DNA from: Arcobacteraceae bacterium
GTDB taxonomy: Bacteria > Campylobacterota > Campylobacteria > Campylobacterales > Arcobacteraceae
Length of the DNA: 64,000 nucleotides
Assembly: GCA_028687375.1 (NCBI GenBank)
Contig: JAQUAG010000004.1
Span: forward strand, 40,986 to 104,985
Direction of reading: 5' to 3'
The position numbers and the translations under genes were made by a program. The notes beneath the pieces were generated by a model. It was given only the letters and a program-made list of their open reading frames with translations, searched no databases and was not told where the DNA came from. The stretch's first letter is position 1. Every line of letters begins with the position of its first letter. This document shows, one piece after another, positions 1-8,290 of the stretch.

Positions 1-815
1 TTCTGATGGCTTAAAAATCTATACCAAAGAGAATTTTAGTTGTATTAAAGAGATAGCTAGTGGTTTGGTTAATTCTATTGCAGAGGATGAAAACAATATT
101 TATCTTGGTTCTTCTGATGGCTTAAAAATCTATACCAAAGAGAATTTTAGTTGTATTAAAGAGATAGCTAGTGGTTTGGTTAATTCTATTGCAGAGGATG
201 AAAACAATATTTATCTTGGTTCTTCTGATGGCTTAAAAATCTATACCAAAGAGAATTTTAGTTGTATTAAAGAGATAGCTAGTGGTTCTGTTCAATCTAT
301 TGCAGAGGATGAAAACAATATCTATCTTGGTTCTTCTGATGGCTTAAAAATCTATACCAAAGAAAATTTTAGTTGTATTAAAGAGATAGCTAGTGGTTCT
401 GTTCGCTCTATTGCAGAGGATAAAAACAATATCTATCTTGGTTCTTATGATGGCTTAAAAATCTATACCAAAGAGAATTTTAGTTGTATTAAAGAGATAG
501 CTAGTGATTGGCTTCAATCTATTGCAGAGGATGAAAACAATATCTATCTTGGTTCTTATGATAGCTTAAAAATCTATACCAAAGAGAATTTTAGTTGTAT
601 TAAAGAGATAGCTAGTGGTTTGGTTAATTCTATTGCAGAGGATGAAAACAATATTTATCTTGGTTGTTCTGATGGCTTAAAAATCTATACCAAAGAGAAT
701 TTTAGTTGTATTAAAGAGATAGCTAGTGGTTCTGTTCGCTCTATTGCAGAGGATAAAAACAATATCTATCTTGGTTCTGGTAATACATTAAAAACCTATA
801 CCAAAGAGAATTTTA
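1..815 (+). repeat. 111-bp coding tandem repeat, about 7.3 copies
   Basis: The motif ttctgatggcttaaaaatct recurs at 1, 112, 223, 334 and onward with a strict 111-bp (37-codon) period. The first two units appear identical at the DNA level; later ones differ at a few codons. Similarity fades after about position 815. The array runs off the left edge, so copy number is a minimum. Such near-identical units indicate recent expansion or gene conversion and are prone to assembly collapse. Confidence 0.93.
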
Positions 816-1012
816 ATAATAAAATTGTATTTGCACTAGGCAAGGGAAAAGATTGGTGTAGGATTAATTTTAAAGAAAATATTATAGAAGGGACTGAAAT
901 GTCATGGAAATTTGTTACGATTGAAGATGATAAAGGTGTAGTATATAATATTGATGATTTGTCAAACTTTAAACTTTTTCAGTCCGAATCTATGTTACCG
1001 CTCAACGAGTAA
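2..1012 (+). CDS. Tandem-repeat, beta-propeller-like protein (5' end outside window)
   Basis: The reading frame is open from the first complete codon of the window, so the true start lies upstream. About seven copies of a 37-residue unit follow each other (core SIAEDENNIYLGS, then DGLKIYTKENFSCIKEIAS). After them comes a non-repeated tail of about 65 residues with two tryptophans. The short unit with NIYLGS and GLKIY strands resembles blades of regulator-type or WD40-like propellers; this is inference from the pattern, not a family match. Units differ mainly in the loop after IAS (GLVN, GSVQ, GSVR, DWLQ) and in the SSDG turn. No signal sequence can be judged because the N-terminus is missing. 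Function unknown; ligand or protein binding is plausible for a propeller. Confidence 0.8.
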   Translation, partial: SDGLKIYTKENFSCIKEIASGLVNSIAEDENNIYLGSSDGLKIYTKENFSCIKEIASGLVNSIAEDENNIYLGSSDGLKIYTKENFSCIKEIASGSVQSIAEDENNIYLGSSDGLKIYTKENFSCIKEIASGSVRSIAEDKNNIYLGSYDGLKIYTKENFSCIKEIASDWLQSIAEDENNIYLGSYDSLKIYTKENFSCIKEIASGLVNSIAEDENNIYLGCSDGLKIYTKENFSCIKEIASGSVRSIAEDKNNIYLGSGNTLKTYTKENFNNKIVFALGKGKDWCRINFKENIIEGTEMSWKFVTIEDDKGVVYNIDDLSNFKLFQSESMLPLNE

Positions 1013-1065
1013 GATTAATAAATTTAAAGAGAAAAATTCAATATCCTCTTTAAACATTCATTTGA

Positions 1066-1071
1066 TATAAT
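1066..1071 (+). promoter_or_regulatory. -10 box of pepD, 7 nt before the start codon
   Basis: TATAAT lies at 1066-1071 and the ATG of pepD at 1079. With a usual start site 6-7 nt after the box, the mRNA would begin at or next to the ATG. No ribosome binding site fits in the 7-nt gap. Confidence 0.55.
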
Positions 1072-1078
1072 CGCGACC

Positions 1079-2365
1079 ATGATAATAAACCTATTTAAAG
1101 AGATTACAAAAATACAAAGATGTAGCGGAACGCATCAGCCATTTATAGATTTTATGGTTCTATTTAGTGCAAAATATAACTATATCTGCAAAATCGATGA
1201 TGCTAAAAATATTCTATGTTATAAAGAAAATATTACACCTAAAATTTGTCTCCAATCACACTATGATATGGTGTGTTTACAAGATGGAAAAATCCCTGAA
1301 ATTATTGAAGTTGATGGCTATTTAACAGCTGTTGATTCGACACTTGGGGCTGATAATGGGATTGGATGTGCTTATATGTTGGCACTTATGAGTGAAGGTG
1401 CGGGGTGTGAGTTTTTATTTACAAGTGATGAGGAGATTGGGCTTATTGGGGCAAACAATTTAGAGCTTCCACTTGTTTCAGAATTTATGCTCAATCTTGA
1501 TAGTGAAGAGGAGAGCCGAATTTGTATCGGATGTGCTGGTGGAGTTGATATATTTGGGACTTTTACCAATACTAAAATCGTACAAAATAATGAAAATAAA
1601 ACACTGTATGAACTCTCAATAGACAACCTTCAAGGTGGTCATAGTGGAGTGGATATCGATAAAAATATCCCTAATGCACTTAAACTTGTAGCCCTTGCTA
1701 TTAAAGAGTGTGATGGAGTTCTCCTTGATATCAATGGTGGAGAGAGAATCAACTCAATACCCAAAAAATGTAAAGCTATCATCGCTTCAAATCATGAACC
1801 AAAAATAACCCATCCAAATATGAAAATTGAAAAAATAGAGACTCAAAGTGAACACTATAAAAGATTTGATGATTCTGTGATTGAATTTCTTGCGCATTTG
1901 CAAAATGGTGTAAGGGAGTTTGATGATACACTTCATATCCCAAAAACTTCTATCAATCTTTCGATTATCGAAACTACAATAGATGGATTGAAAGTATCTT
2001 TAAGTGCTAGAAGTATGGATAATGATGAACTAACAAAGATTAAAGAGGCTACAACAAAAGAGCTAGAAAGTTTTGGTTTTGAGGTATCTACAAATGGAAA
2101 ATATCCAGCTTGGAACCCCCAAATCAATGATTTTTCTAAAACTGTTTTAGAGATTTATAAAAAGTACAACTCTGAAGCATCTTTTGAAGCTGTCCATGCT
2201 GGACTTGAATGTGCAATATTTAAAGACAAATATCCTAAAATGCTTGTAACTTCAATAGGACCAAATATCTATTTTCCACATGGAAATAGGGAAAAATGTG
2301 AGATAGCTTCGGTGTATCGAGTGTATGAAGTGTTACAAGAGATTATAGAAACAATAAACAACTAA
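1079..2365 (+). CDS. pepD: Aminoacyl-histidine / cytosol non-specific dipeptidase (M20)
   Basis: Cytosolic zinc dipeptidase of the PepD branch of peptidase family M20, which splits dipeptides such as Xaa-His to recycle amino acids. Visible motifs are HYDMV (metal ligand His61 and catalytic Asp63), GADNGIG (bridging Asp92) and DEEIGLIGA (catalytic Glu and metal Glu at 118-119). A late VHAGLEC segment carries the C-terminal histidine ligand. At 428 residues it is shorter than the roughly 485-residue E. coli enzyme, but both catalytic and lid regions are present. The start is ATG 7 nt after a TATAAT box, so the message may be leaderless. murA follows 25 bp downstream. Confidence 0.9.
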   Translation: MIINLFKEITKIQRCSGTHQPFIDFMVLFSAKYNYICKIDDAKNILCYKENITPKICLQSHYDMVCLQDGKIPEIIEVDGYLTAVDSTLGADNGIGCAYMLALMSEGAGCEFLFTSDEEIGLIGANNLELPLVSEFMLNLDSEEESRICIGCAGGVDIFGTFTNTKIVQNNENKTLYELSIDNLQGGHSGVDIDKNIPNALKLVALAIKECDGVLLDINGGERINSIPKKCKAIIASNHEPKITHPNMKIEKIETQSEHYKRFDDSVIEFLAHLQNGVREFDDTLHIPKTSINLSIIETTIDGLKVSLSARSMDNDELTKIKEATTKELESFGFEVSTNGKYPAWNPQINDFSKTVLEIYKKYNSEASFEAVHAGLECAIFKDKYPKMLVTSIGPNIYFPHGNREKCEIASVYRVYEVLQEIIETINN

Positions 2366-2390
2366 AAATTAAAAAAAGGAAATAAAAAAT

Positions 2391-3656
2391 ATGGATTATT
2401 TAAAAATTATCGGGGGAACAAAACTACAAGGTTCAGTTGAAATAACAGGAGCCAAAAACGCAGCACTTCCACTACTAGCTTCAACTATTTTAGCTTCAAA
2501 CAATGTTGTTATCTCAAATTTACCAAATGTTGTTGATATAAAAACACTTTTAAAACTTTTAAGAATGCTTGGTGCTAAGTTTGATCATAAAGTAAATGAT
2601 ATCACTATTAATACATCTGAACTAAATAAAACAACAGCAACTTATGAGATTGTAAAAACGATGAGAGCTTCTATTTTAGTACTTGGTCCCCTACTTGCTA
2701 GATTTGGACACTGTGAAGTTTCACTTCCAGGAGGTTGTGCTATTGGTCAACGACCTGTAGATTTACATCTAAAAGCATTAGAGCAAATGGGTGCAGAGAT
2801 AGAGATACACGCTGGATATATCAAAGCAACTGCTCCAAATGGACTCAAAGGTGCAACTATTGTATTTGATAAAATTACAGTAACTGGTACAGAAAATATC
2901 GTAATGGCAGCAGCTTTAGCACATGGAAATTCAACAATCATCAATGCAGCAAAAGAACCTGAAGTTGTACAACTTTGTGAAGTTTTAAGAGATGCTGGAG
3001 TTGAAATCTCTGGAATTGGAACAAACACTTTAGAGATAGTTGGAAATGGTGGAAAGCTTTTAGAATTTAAACCATTTGCTGTTATCCCTGATAGAATTGA
3101 AGCTGGAACTTATCTTTGTGCTGGAGCTATTACAAATAGTGTTTTAAAAATTACAAATGTTGTCCCAAAACATCTTGAAGCAATGTTGTCAAAACTTGAA
3201 GAGATGGGATTTGGGATAGAAAGGGATGAGAATTCAGTAACTATTTTACCTGCCACAAAAATCAAATCAATCCATATCACAACAACAGAATACCCAGGAT
3301 TTCCAACAGATATGCAAGCGCAATTTATGGCACTTTGTACTATGACTGAAGGTGTGAGTATTATCGATGAAAAACTATTTGAAAATAGATTTATGCATGT
3401 GAGTGAACTTTCACGAATGGGAGCTGATATCAGCTTAAATGGTACAGTTGCAACTGTTGTAGGTACTCCAAATACCCTTTTTGGAACTGATGTAATGGCA
3501 ACTGATTTACGAGCGAGTAGTGCTTTAGTTTTAGCTGCACTTGTAGCTGGTGGAGAAACAAGAGTTCATAGAATCTACCATTTAGATAGAGGATATGATA
3601 GATTAGAAGAAAAATTAACTGCTCTTGGAGCAAATATCACAAGAGAAAGGGAATAG
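2391..3656 (+). CDS. murA: UDP-N-acetylglucosamine 1-carboxyvinyltransferase
   Basis: First committed step of peptidoglycan synthesis: transfers enolpyruvate from PEP to UDP-GlcNAc in the cytoplasm. The 421-residue length is standard. N-terminal [11 protein letters not shown] contains the conserved Lys22-Asn23 substrate site. [13 protein letters not shown] contains the loop cysteine (Cys116), the usual fosfomycin target; many resistant bacteria have Asp here, so this enzyme should be of the sensitive type. [15 protein letters not shown] and [13 protein letters not shown] close the second domain. A ribosome binding site AAAAAAGGA precedes the ATG. It sits 25 bp after pepD on the same strand and ends 6 bp from the convergent kinase gene. 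Confidence 0.97.
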   Translation: MDYLKIIGGTKLQGSVEITGAKNAALPLLASTILASNNVVISNLPNVVDIKTLLKLLRMLGAKFDHKVNDITINTSELNKTTATYEIVKTMRASILVLGPLLARFGHCEVSLPGGCAIGQRPVDLHLKALEQMGAEIEIHAGYIKATAPNGLKGATIVFDKITVTGTENIVMAAALAHGNSTIINAAKEPEVVQLCEVLRDAGVEISGIGTNTLEIVGNGGKLLEFKPFAVIPDRIEAGTYLCAGAITNSVLKITNVVPKHLEAMLSKLEEMGFGIERDENSVTILPATKIKSIHITTTEYPGFPTDMQAQFMALCTMTEGVSIIDEKLFENRFMHVSELSRMGADISLNGTVATVVGTPNTLFGTDVMATDLRASSALVLAALVAGGETRVHRIYHLDRGYDRLEEKLTALGANITRERE

Positions 3657-3679
3657 CAGTTCCTATTCTCCCCTTTTTT
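3649..3679 (+). terminator. Probable intrinsic terminator of murA
   Basis: GAATAG (3651-3656) pairs with CTATTC (3663-3668), extended by one wobble and one GC pair, around a 6-nt loop. Six T residues follow at 3674-3679. The hairpin includes the murA stop codon and the T-run lies in the last codons of the convergent kinase gene. Confidence 0.5.
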
Positions 3680-6600
3680 CTATTCTTTGGATTGCTTCTT
3701 TAAATTTATACTCTTTTACAAAATATAAAATCTCTTCACACATTTTTTCATCGCTTTGACTTAATTTTATTTTATCAAGTTTGAGTAAAATCTCTTCACA
3801 AACAATAGGTCGTTTTCTTTTTAATCCCCCTTCTAGCTCTTGAAATAATTGCTCTATTTCATCTTTTGAAGCGATAGATTTCAAATCTTTTTTAGTATCT
3901 AGTTTTATTGTTTCCTCCAAAGATAAAGCCATATCCTCTTTTTTATCATCACCATGTAACTCTTGAGGTTCTAAAGGTATCTCAAAAATAAATTTACTTC
4001 CAAGTCCCAATTGGCTCTCAATAAAAACTTTACCACCCATTAAAGTGATAAATTGTTTAGAGATAGCAAGTCCAAGTCCAGTACCTCCATATTTTCTAGT
4101 TGTTGTTTCATCTGCTTGTGTAAAAGAATCAAAAATCTTATCTATATAACTATTTTCTATCCCTATTCCACTATCACTTACAATAAATTGATACATATTG
4201 TTCTCTTTTTTAGAAATCTGTAACGCCACAAATCCTTGATGGGTAAATTTGATTCCATTTGAGATAAGATTGATAAGTATTTGCATCAATCGTAAACTAT
4301 CTCCATAAAGCTTATTAGGAACATCATCATCTACTGATATAGAAAACTTTAATCCTTTCTCTTCCGCTTTAATACTAATAATATTATCAAGTTCAAATAG
4401 CAAAGATTTAAGTTCAAAAGAGACCTTATGTAATTCTATTTTTTTTGCTTCTAATTTACTAAAATCTAAAATATCATTTATTAATTTTAAAAGAATATTT
4501 GAAGCTGATTCTATTTTGTTTGCATATTCCAATTGTTTTGGATTTAAAGATGTTCTTTTAAGGACATACAGCATCCCTAAGATAGCATTCATAGGTGTTC
4601 TTACCTCGTGACTTACATTTGATAAAAAGTTTGCTTTCGCATTAACTGCGGACTCTGCTTTTATTTTTGCCATATCAAGTTGATAATTAAGCTTTTTAAG
4701 TCTTCCTACCCAATACAACATCACAAGAATAAAAAATAAACTAAAGATACTAATTTTCCAAACCAAAGAGTTATCAACCCCTTTTTCATACTTGATAGCA
4801 ACCCATTTATTATAAATACTTTGATAATCATCTTGTGAGATATTTTCTATAGCTTTGTTAAAAATATCAAGTAAAATAAGATTGTCATTTCGTACAGCAA
4901 CCCCCATATTCCAACTTTCATCAAATTTAGCAGATACTTTTAGCTCCCCAATATAATTACTTTGAAATGCATTTGAAACACTAATAAGTGTATCAATATG
5001 TCCAAAAACCTCTTTATTCTGTACCTTTTTAAGTCCCTCTTCTAAGCTGTCAACTTCAATAAGTTTAATCTTTGGATATTTCTCTTTTAAAATCTCTACA
5101 AAAGCGTAATCTTTTGTAATAGATAAACTCTTATCGATTATTTTATGAAAATCTTCAATAAATGGAACACCATTTTTTGTAACAAGAACAAGTGGTGCTT
5201 TTATATAAGGGGTTGTAAAATTCATAAATGTTTTTCGTTTTGGTGTTTCCATGGCAAGTGATAAAATATCACATTTTCGATTCATTGCAAACTGTAGCGA
5301 TTCGCTCCAACTATCAGTTGGAACCAAAACTATATCAACTCCCATAGTTTTTGAAAATAGCTTCATAAAATCAGCTGCCATTCCTATATGATTTCCATCT
5401 TTGATTTTTTCAAAAGGTTCCCAATTTGGATCAACACACATTGTAATTTGTTTTTTCTTATTTAAAAATTCTATCTCTTTTGAATTAAATAATATAGTTT
5501 TTTTATCTTTTTCAAGATTACTAAACCATTTTATTTTCAATTTCATAATCTCATCTTGGGAAAGTCCATCTATCCCTTTTTGTAAGATTCCTTGCAAAAT
5601 CTCATTTCTCTTATTCACTGCAAGATTCAATTTCAGATTAAGACCTTGCTCATCCATGTCACACGATGGATATATATCATTTATCCCCTCTTTAGAAAGT
5701 AAATAACTAACAACAGAATAACTATCAACTAATCCATCAACTTCATTAAACAGAACAGCTCGAATAGATGATAAAGTGTTTGGATATGTTATAACTTTAA
5801 TTCGAGGATAATATCTTTTAATCGTCTCCTCTTCATAAAAACCTTTTACAACAGCTAACCTTTTCCCTTCAAAATCTTTAAGTGATTTGAGTTTAAGATT
5901 TTCCTTTCGTACAAAAACACTATCCATACTATCAAAGTATGGTGTTGTAAACGAGAAATATCTCTCCCTATTGTCTGTTTTTGCAATATTAAGCATCGCA
6001 TCTAATTTATTTGTTTTTAACATCTCAAGATATGTAGCCCAATCATATCCACTTACAAATTCCACTTCTATTCCAATTTTTGAAGCAACAAGTTTCATAA
6101 AATCAATAGAAAAACCATTTGGTTCCCCATTTTCTCTAAAATTAAAAGGTGCCCAATCTTTTTCATTTTGAACTTTAAGCACTTGATGATTTTTGAGATA
6201 CTCTTTTTCAATATCACTAAGATAAATTGTTCTATTTATTTTTCTCTCATAATCGAAACAATATTCATGTAAAACTTCTAAAATATTAGCATTTGGATAG
6301 ATAAGCCCAAGTTTCGTAAACATCTCTGTGTTAAGTTTTAGAAGTTCAGGGACAATCGCACCAATTGTAAAAATTTCTTTTTTAAAAATCTTCTCTGTTG
6401 CTTTTGCCTCATATAAAAGTGCCTCTTTTGATTTTCTTTTAGAGTATTTATCATAGATAAGATTCACCGTTTCCTCTTTATGAGAAAAGGCATATTCCCA
6501 CCCTTTTTTTGTTGCTTCAATAAAGTTTTTTACAAATTGAGGATTTGAATTCACCAAATTTTGATTTGTAAAAAGTTCCACATCGTAAGAATAGATTCCA

Positions 6601-7193
6601 TAATCTGCTGGATTTATAATGTTATACTCAGCTTTTACTTTATCAAGTAGATATGGTTGTGAAGTTGTAAAGATAGTCATAGCATCAACTTCTCCATTTA
6701 CAAACTTATCAATTCCAAAGTCATGTGGCAAAAAAGTATAATCGCTTTTTTTGATTTTTGCATCTTTAAACATCGCACCAATACTTGTGTGTTCAAGTTC
6801 CCAATCAACTGCCATAATCTTTTTACCTTTGAGGTCTTGAAGTGATTTGATATTTTTTTTCACAGCTAACGCCAAAACATTTTGTTTAAAATAAGAAGCA
6901 AGGAGAACAACTGGTTTTTTATGTAATTTTTCTAAAATAAGGGAAGAGGAAGATGTTCCAAAAGTACTTTTTCCACTTATAACATCATCCACAATATTGG
7001 TATCGTTGTGAAATTCTTTAAATTCGACGTTTGCCCCTATATCGTTATAAAAACCTTTCTCTTTTGCCATATAAAATCCAGCAAATTCAAATTGATGTTT
7101 CCATTCAAATTGGACAGAAACTTGTTTTAAATTCTCACCAAATAAAAAAGTTGAAAAAAAAAGAAGATTAATTAGAAGGTAAAATAATTTCAA
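3663..7193 (-). CDS. Membrane sensor histidine kinase with NMT1 and two SBP_bac_3 domains
   Basis: Inner-membrane sensor kinase. Order from the TTG start: signal peptide (LFYLLINLLFFSTFLF); NMT1/THI5-like periplasmic module (about 20-320); two solute-binding SBP_bac_3 modules (about 338-550 and 578-800); one membrane span (about 815-840); HisKA with HEVRTP (His862); HATPase_c with NLISNGIKF, DSGIGI and GGTGLGLAI (about 970-1085); a charged helical tail of about 90 residues. No receiver domain is fused. The first in-frame ATG (7238) lies 71 bp inside the upstream gene with no ribosome binding site. TTG at 7193 follows AAAAGGGG by 6 nt and gives a cleaner signal peptide, so I chose it. Ligand unknown; the modules suggest amino-acid-like or pyrimidine-like solutes. 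Confidence 0.88.
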   Translation of the reverse strand: MKLFYLLINLLFFSTFLFGENLKQVSVQFEWKHQFEFAGFYMAKEKGFYNDIGANVEFKEFHNDTNIVDDVISGKSTFGTSSSSLILEKLHKKPVVLLASYFKQNVLALAVKKNIKSLQDLKGKKIMAVDWELEHTSIGAMFKDAKIKKSDYTFLPHDFGIDKFVNGEVDAMTIFTTSQPYLLDKVKAEYNIINPADYGIYSYDVELFTNQNLVNSNPQFVKNFIEATKKGWEYAFSHKEETVNLIYDKYSKRKSKEALLYEAKATEKIFKKEIFTIGAIVPELLKLNTEMFTKLGLIYPNANILEVLHEYCFDYERKINRTIYLSDIEKEYLKNHQVLKVQNEKDWAPFNFRENGEPNGFSIDFMKLVASKIGIEVEFVSGYDWATYLEMLKTNKLDAMLNIAKTDNRERYFSFTTPYFDSMDSVFVRKENLKLKSLKDFEGKRLAVVKGFYEEETIKRYYPRIKVITYPNTLSSIRAVLFNEVDGLVDSYSVVSYLLSKEGINDIYPSCDMDEQGLNLKLNLAVNKRNEILQGILQKGIDGLSQDEIMKLKIKWFSNLEKDKKTILFNSKEIEFLNKKKQITMCVDPNWEPFEKIKDGNHIGMAADFMKLFSKTMGVDIVLVPTDSWSESLQFAMNRKCDILSLAMETPKRKTFMNFTTPYIKAPLVLVTKNGVPFIEDFHKIIDKSLSITKDYAFVEILKEKYPKIKLIEVDSLEEGLKKVQNKEVFGHIDTLISVSNAFQSNYIGELKVSAKFDESWNMGVAVRNDNLILLDIFNKAIENISQDDYQSIYNKWVAIKYEKGVDNSLVWKISIFSLFFILVMLYWVGRLKKLNYQLDMAKIKAESAVNAKANFLSNVSHEVRTPMNAILGMLYVLKRTSLNPKQLEYANKIESASNILLKLINDILDFSKLEAKKIELHKVSFELKSLLFELDNIISIKAEEKGLKFSISVDDDVPNKLYGDSLRLMQILINLISNGIKFTHQGFVALQISKKENNMYQFIVSDSGIGIENSYIDKIFDSFTQADETTTRKYGGTGLGLAISKQFITLMGGKVFIESQLGLGSKFIFEIPLEPQELHGDDKKEDMALSLEETIKLDTKKDLKSIASKDEIEQLFQELEGGLKRKRPIVCEEILLKLDKIKLSQSDEKMCEEILYFVKEYKFKEAIQRIEKRGE

Positions 7194-8265
7194 AAGTGAC
7201 CCCTTTTGTTTTTTTATTTTTGTATTCAATTTCATCATTATAAACCCGAATATCCCCTTGAAAAGATTCTTTCACTAAAAAATAAACAACATAAAGTCCT
7301 AACCCTTTCCCTAAAGATTTATGTTGTGTAGTAAAATATGGTTCAAATATTTTTTCTATTATCTCTTTATTTATACCACCACCATTATCTTTGATATTGA
7401 CAATAATATTTTCATTTTTTTGATAGGCAGATATTGCTATTAAACCATCTTTTACTTGATGTTCAACCAAAGCATCGATAGAGTTTTGGATAATATTTTC
7501 TAAAATAACCGAAAATTTATCACTTGAACCTTTAATAAAAAGTCCTTTTTTAATCTGAAATATAAATTCAATATTTTCATTTTTTTTAAAAAGTTCCTCT
7601 TTCTCATCTTCTAAAAATTTATCTAATAAAAAACTATCACTCTCTGCTTTATATTGAAAAACTTTTCCAAAATTACTTAGAGTTTTGGAAAGACTTTGGG
7701 TATTTTGTACTATTGCGTTGGAGAGGGAATAAAAACTTTCATCTGTAAGCATCTCCATCTCTTTTTGTAGCATCATTCCACTCGCACTAACAGAGATAGC
7801 TGATAGTGGTTGTCTCCATTGATGAGCCATATTCTCTAAAAGTTCAGAGATTGCTTCAAATTTATTGAACTCGATGAGTTTTTTTTCATTTGCTTTAATT
7901 TTAAGTTGAGTTTTTATCCTTGATAATAACTCAATTGCTCGAAAAGGTTTTTGAACATAATCAACTCCACCTACACTAAACCCTTTTTCTATACTCTCAT
8001 CTTCAGTTCGTGCAGTTATAAAAATTACAGGAATATGTGCTATTTTTGGATTCTTTTGGATTCTTCTACAAACTTCAAATCCATCAATTTCTGGCATCAT
8101 AACATCCAAAAGGATAAGGTCTATCTCATTATCTTCATTTAAAATATCAAGGGCACTATAACCGTCAAGGGCAACAACAAGTTCATAATCTTCTAAAAGA
8201 TTAAGTAAAATATCCACATTTGCTTTGGTATCATCCACTATCAAAATTGTTTGCTTAGGTTCCAT
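7168..8265 (-). CDS. Response regulator-histidine kinase (REC-HisKA-HATPase)
   Basis: Cytoplasmic 365-residue protein. The N-terminal receiver domain has Asp11-Asp12, phospho-acceptor Asp54 in ILLDVMMP, Thr84 and Lys106. A linker leads to a dimerisation helix with MAHQWRQPL (His148), a form common in Campylobacterota kinases, and an ATPase domain with NIIQNSIDAL, DNGGGI and GKGLGLYVV. There are no membrane segments and no DNA-binding domain. It ends inside the start of the three-module sensor kinase (26-bp overlap with the TTG start), so translation is probably coupled. The simplest reading is that the membrane kinase phosphorylates this receiver, which tunes the second kinase; the final output must be elsewhere. 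bioA lies 25 bp upstream on the same strand. Confidence 0.9.
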   Translation of the reverse strand: MEPKQTILIVDDTKANVDILLNLLEDYELVVALDGYSALDILNEDNEIDLILLDVMMPEIDGFEVCRRIQKNPKIAHIPVIFITARTEDESIEKGFSVGGVDYVQKPFRAIELLSRIKTQLKIKANEKKLIEFNKFEAISELLENMAHQWRQPLSAISVSASGMMLQKEMEMLTDESFYSLSNAIVQNTQSLSKTLSNFGKVFQYKAESDSFLLDKFLEDEKEELFKKNENIEFIFQIKKGLFIKGSSDKFSVILENIIQNSIDALVEHQVKDGLIAISAYQKNENIIVNIKDNGGGINKEIIEKIFEPYFTTQHKSLGKGLGLYVVYFLVKESFQGDIRVYNDEIEYKNKKTKGVTFEIILPSN

Positions 8266-8290
8266 TATCTCTCCCCTTGAATTTTATTTT

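Noticed and set aside
1-815. Regular repeat array that might be taken for a CRISPR
   Set aside because: The 111-bp unit is read through in one frame without spacers and the variation falls on codons; it is a protein repeat.
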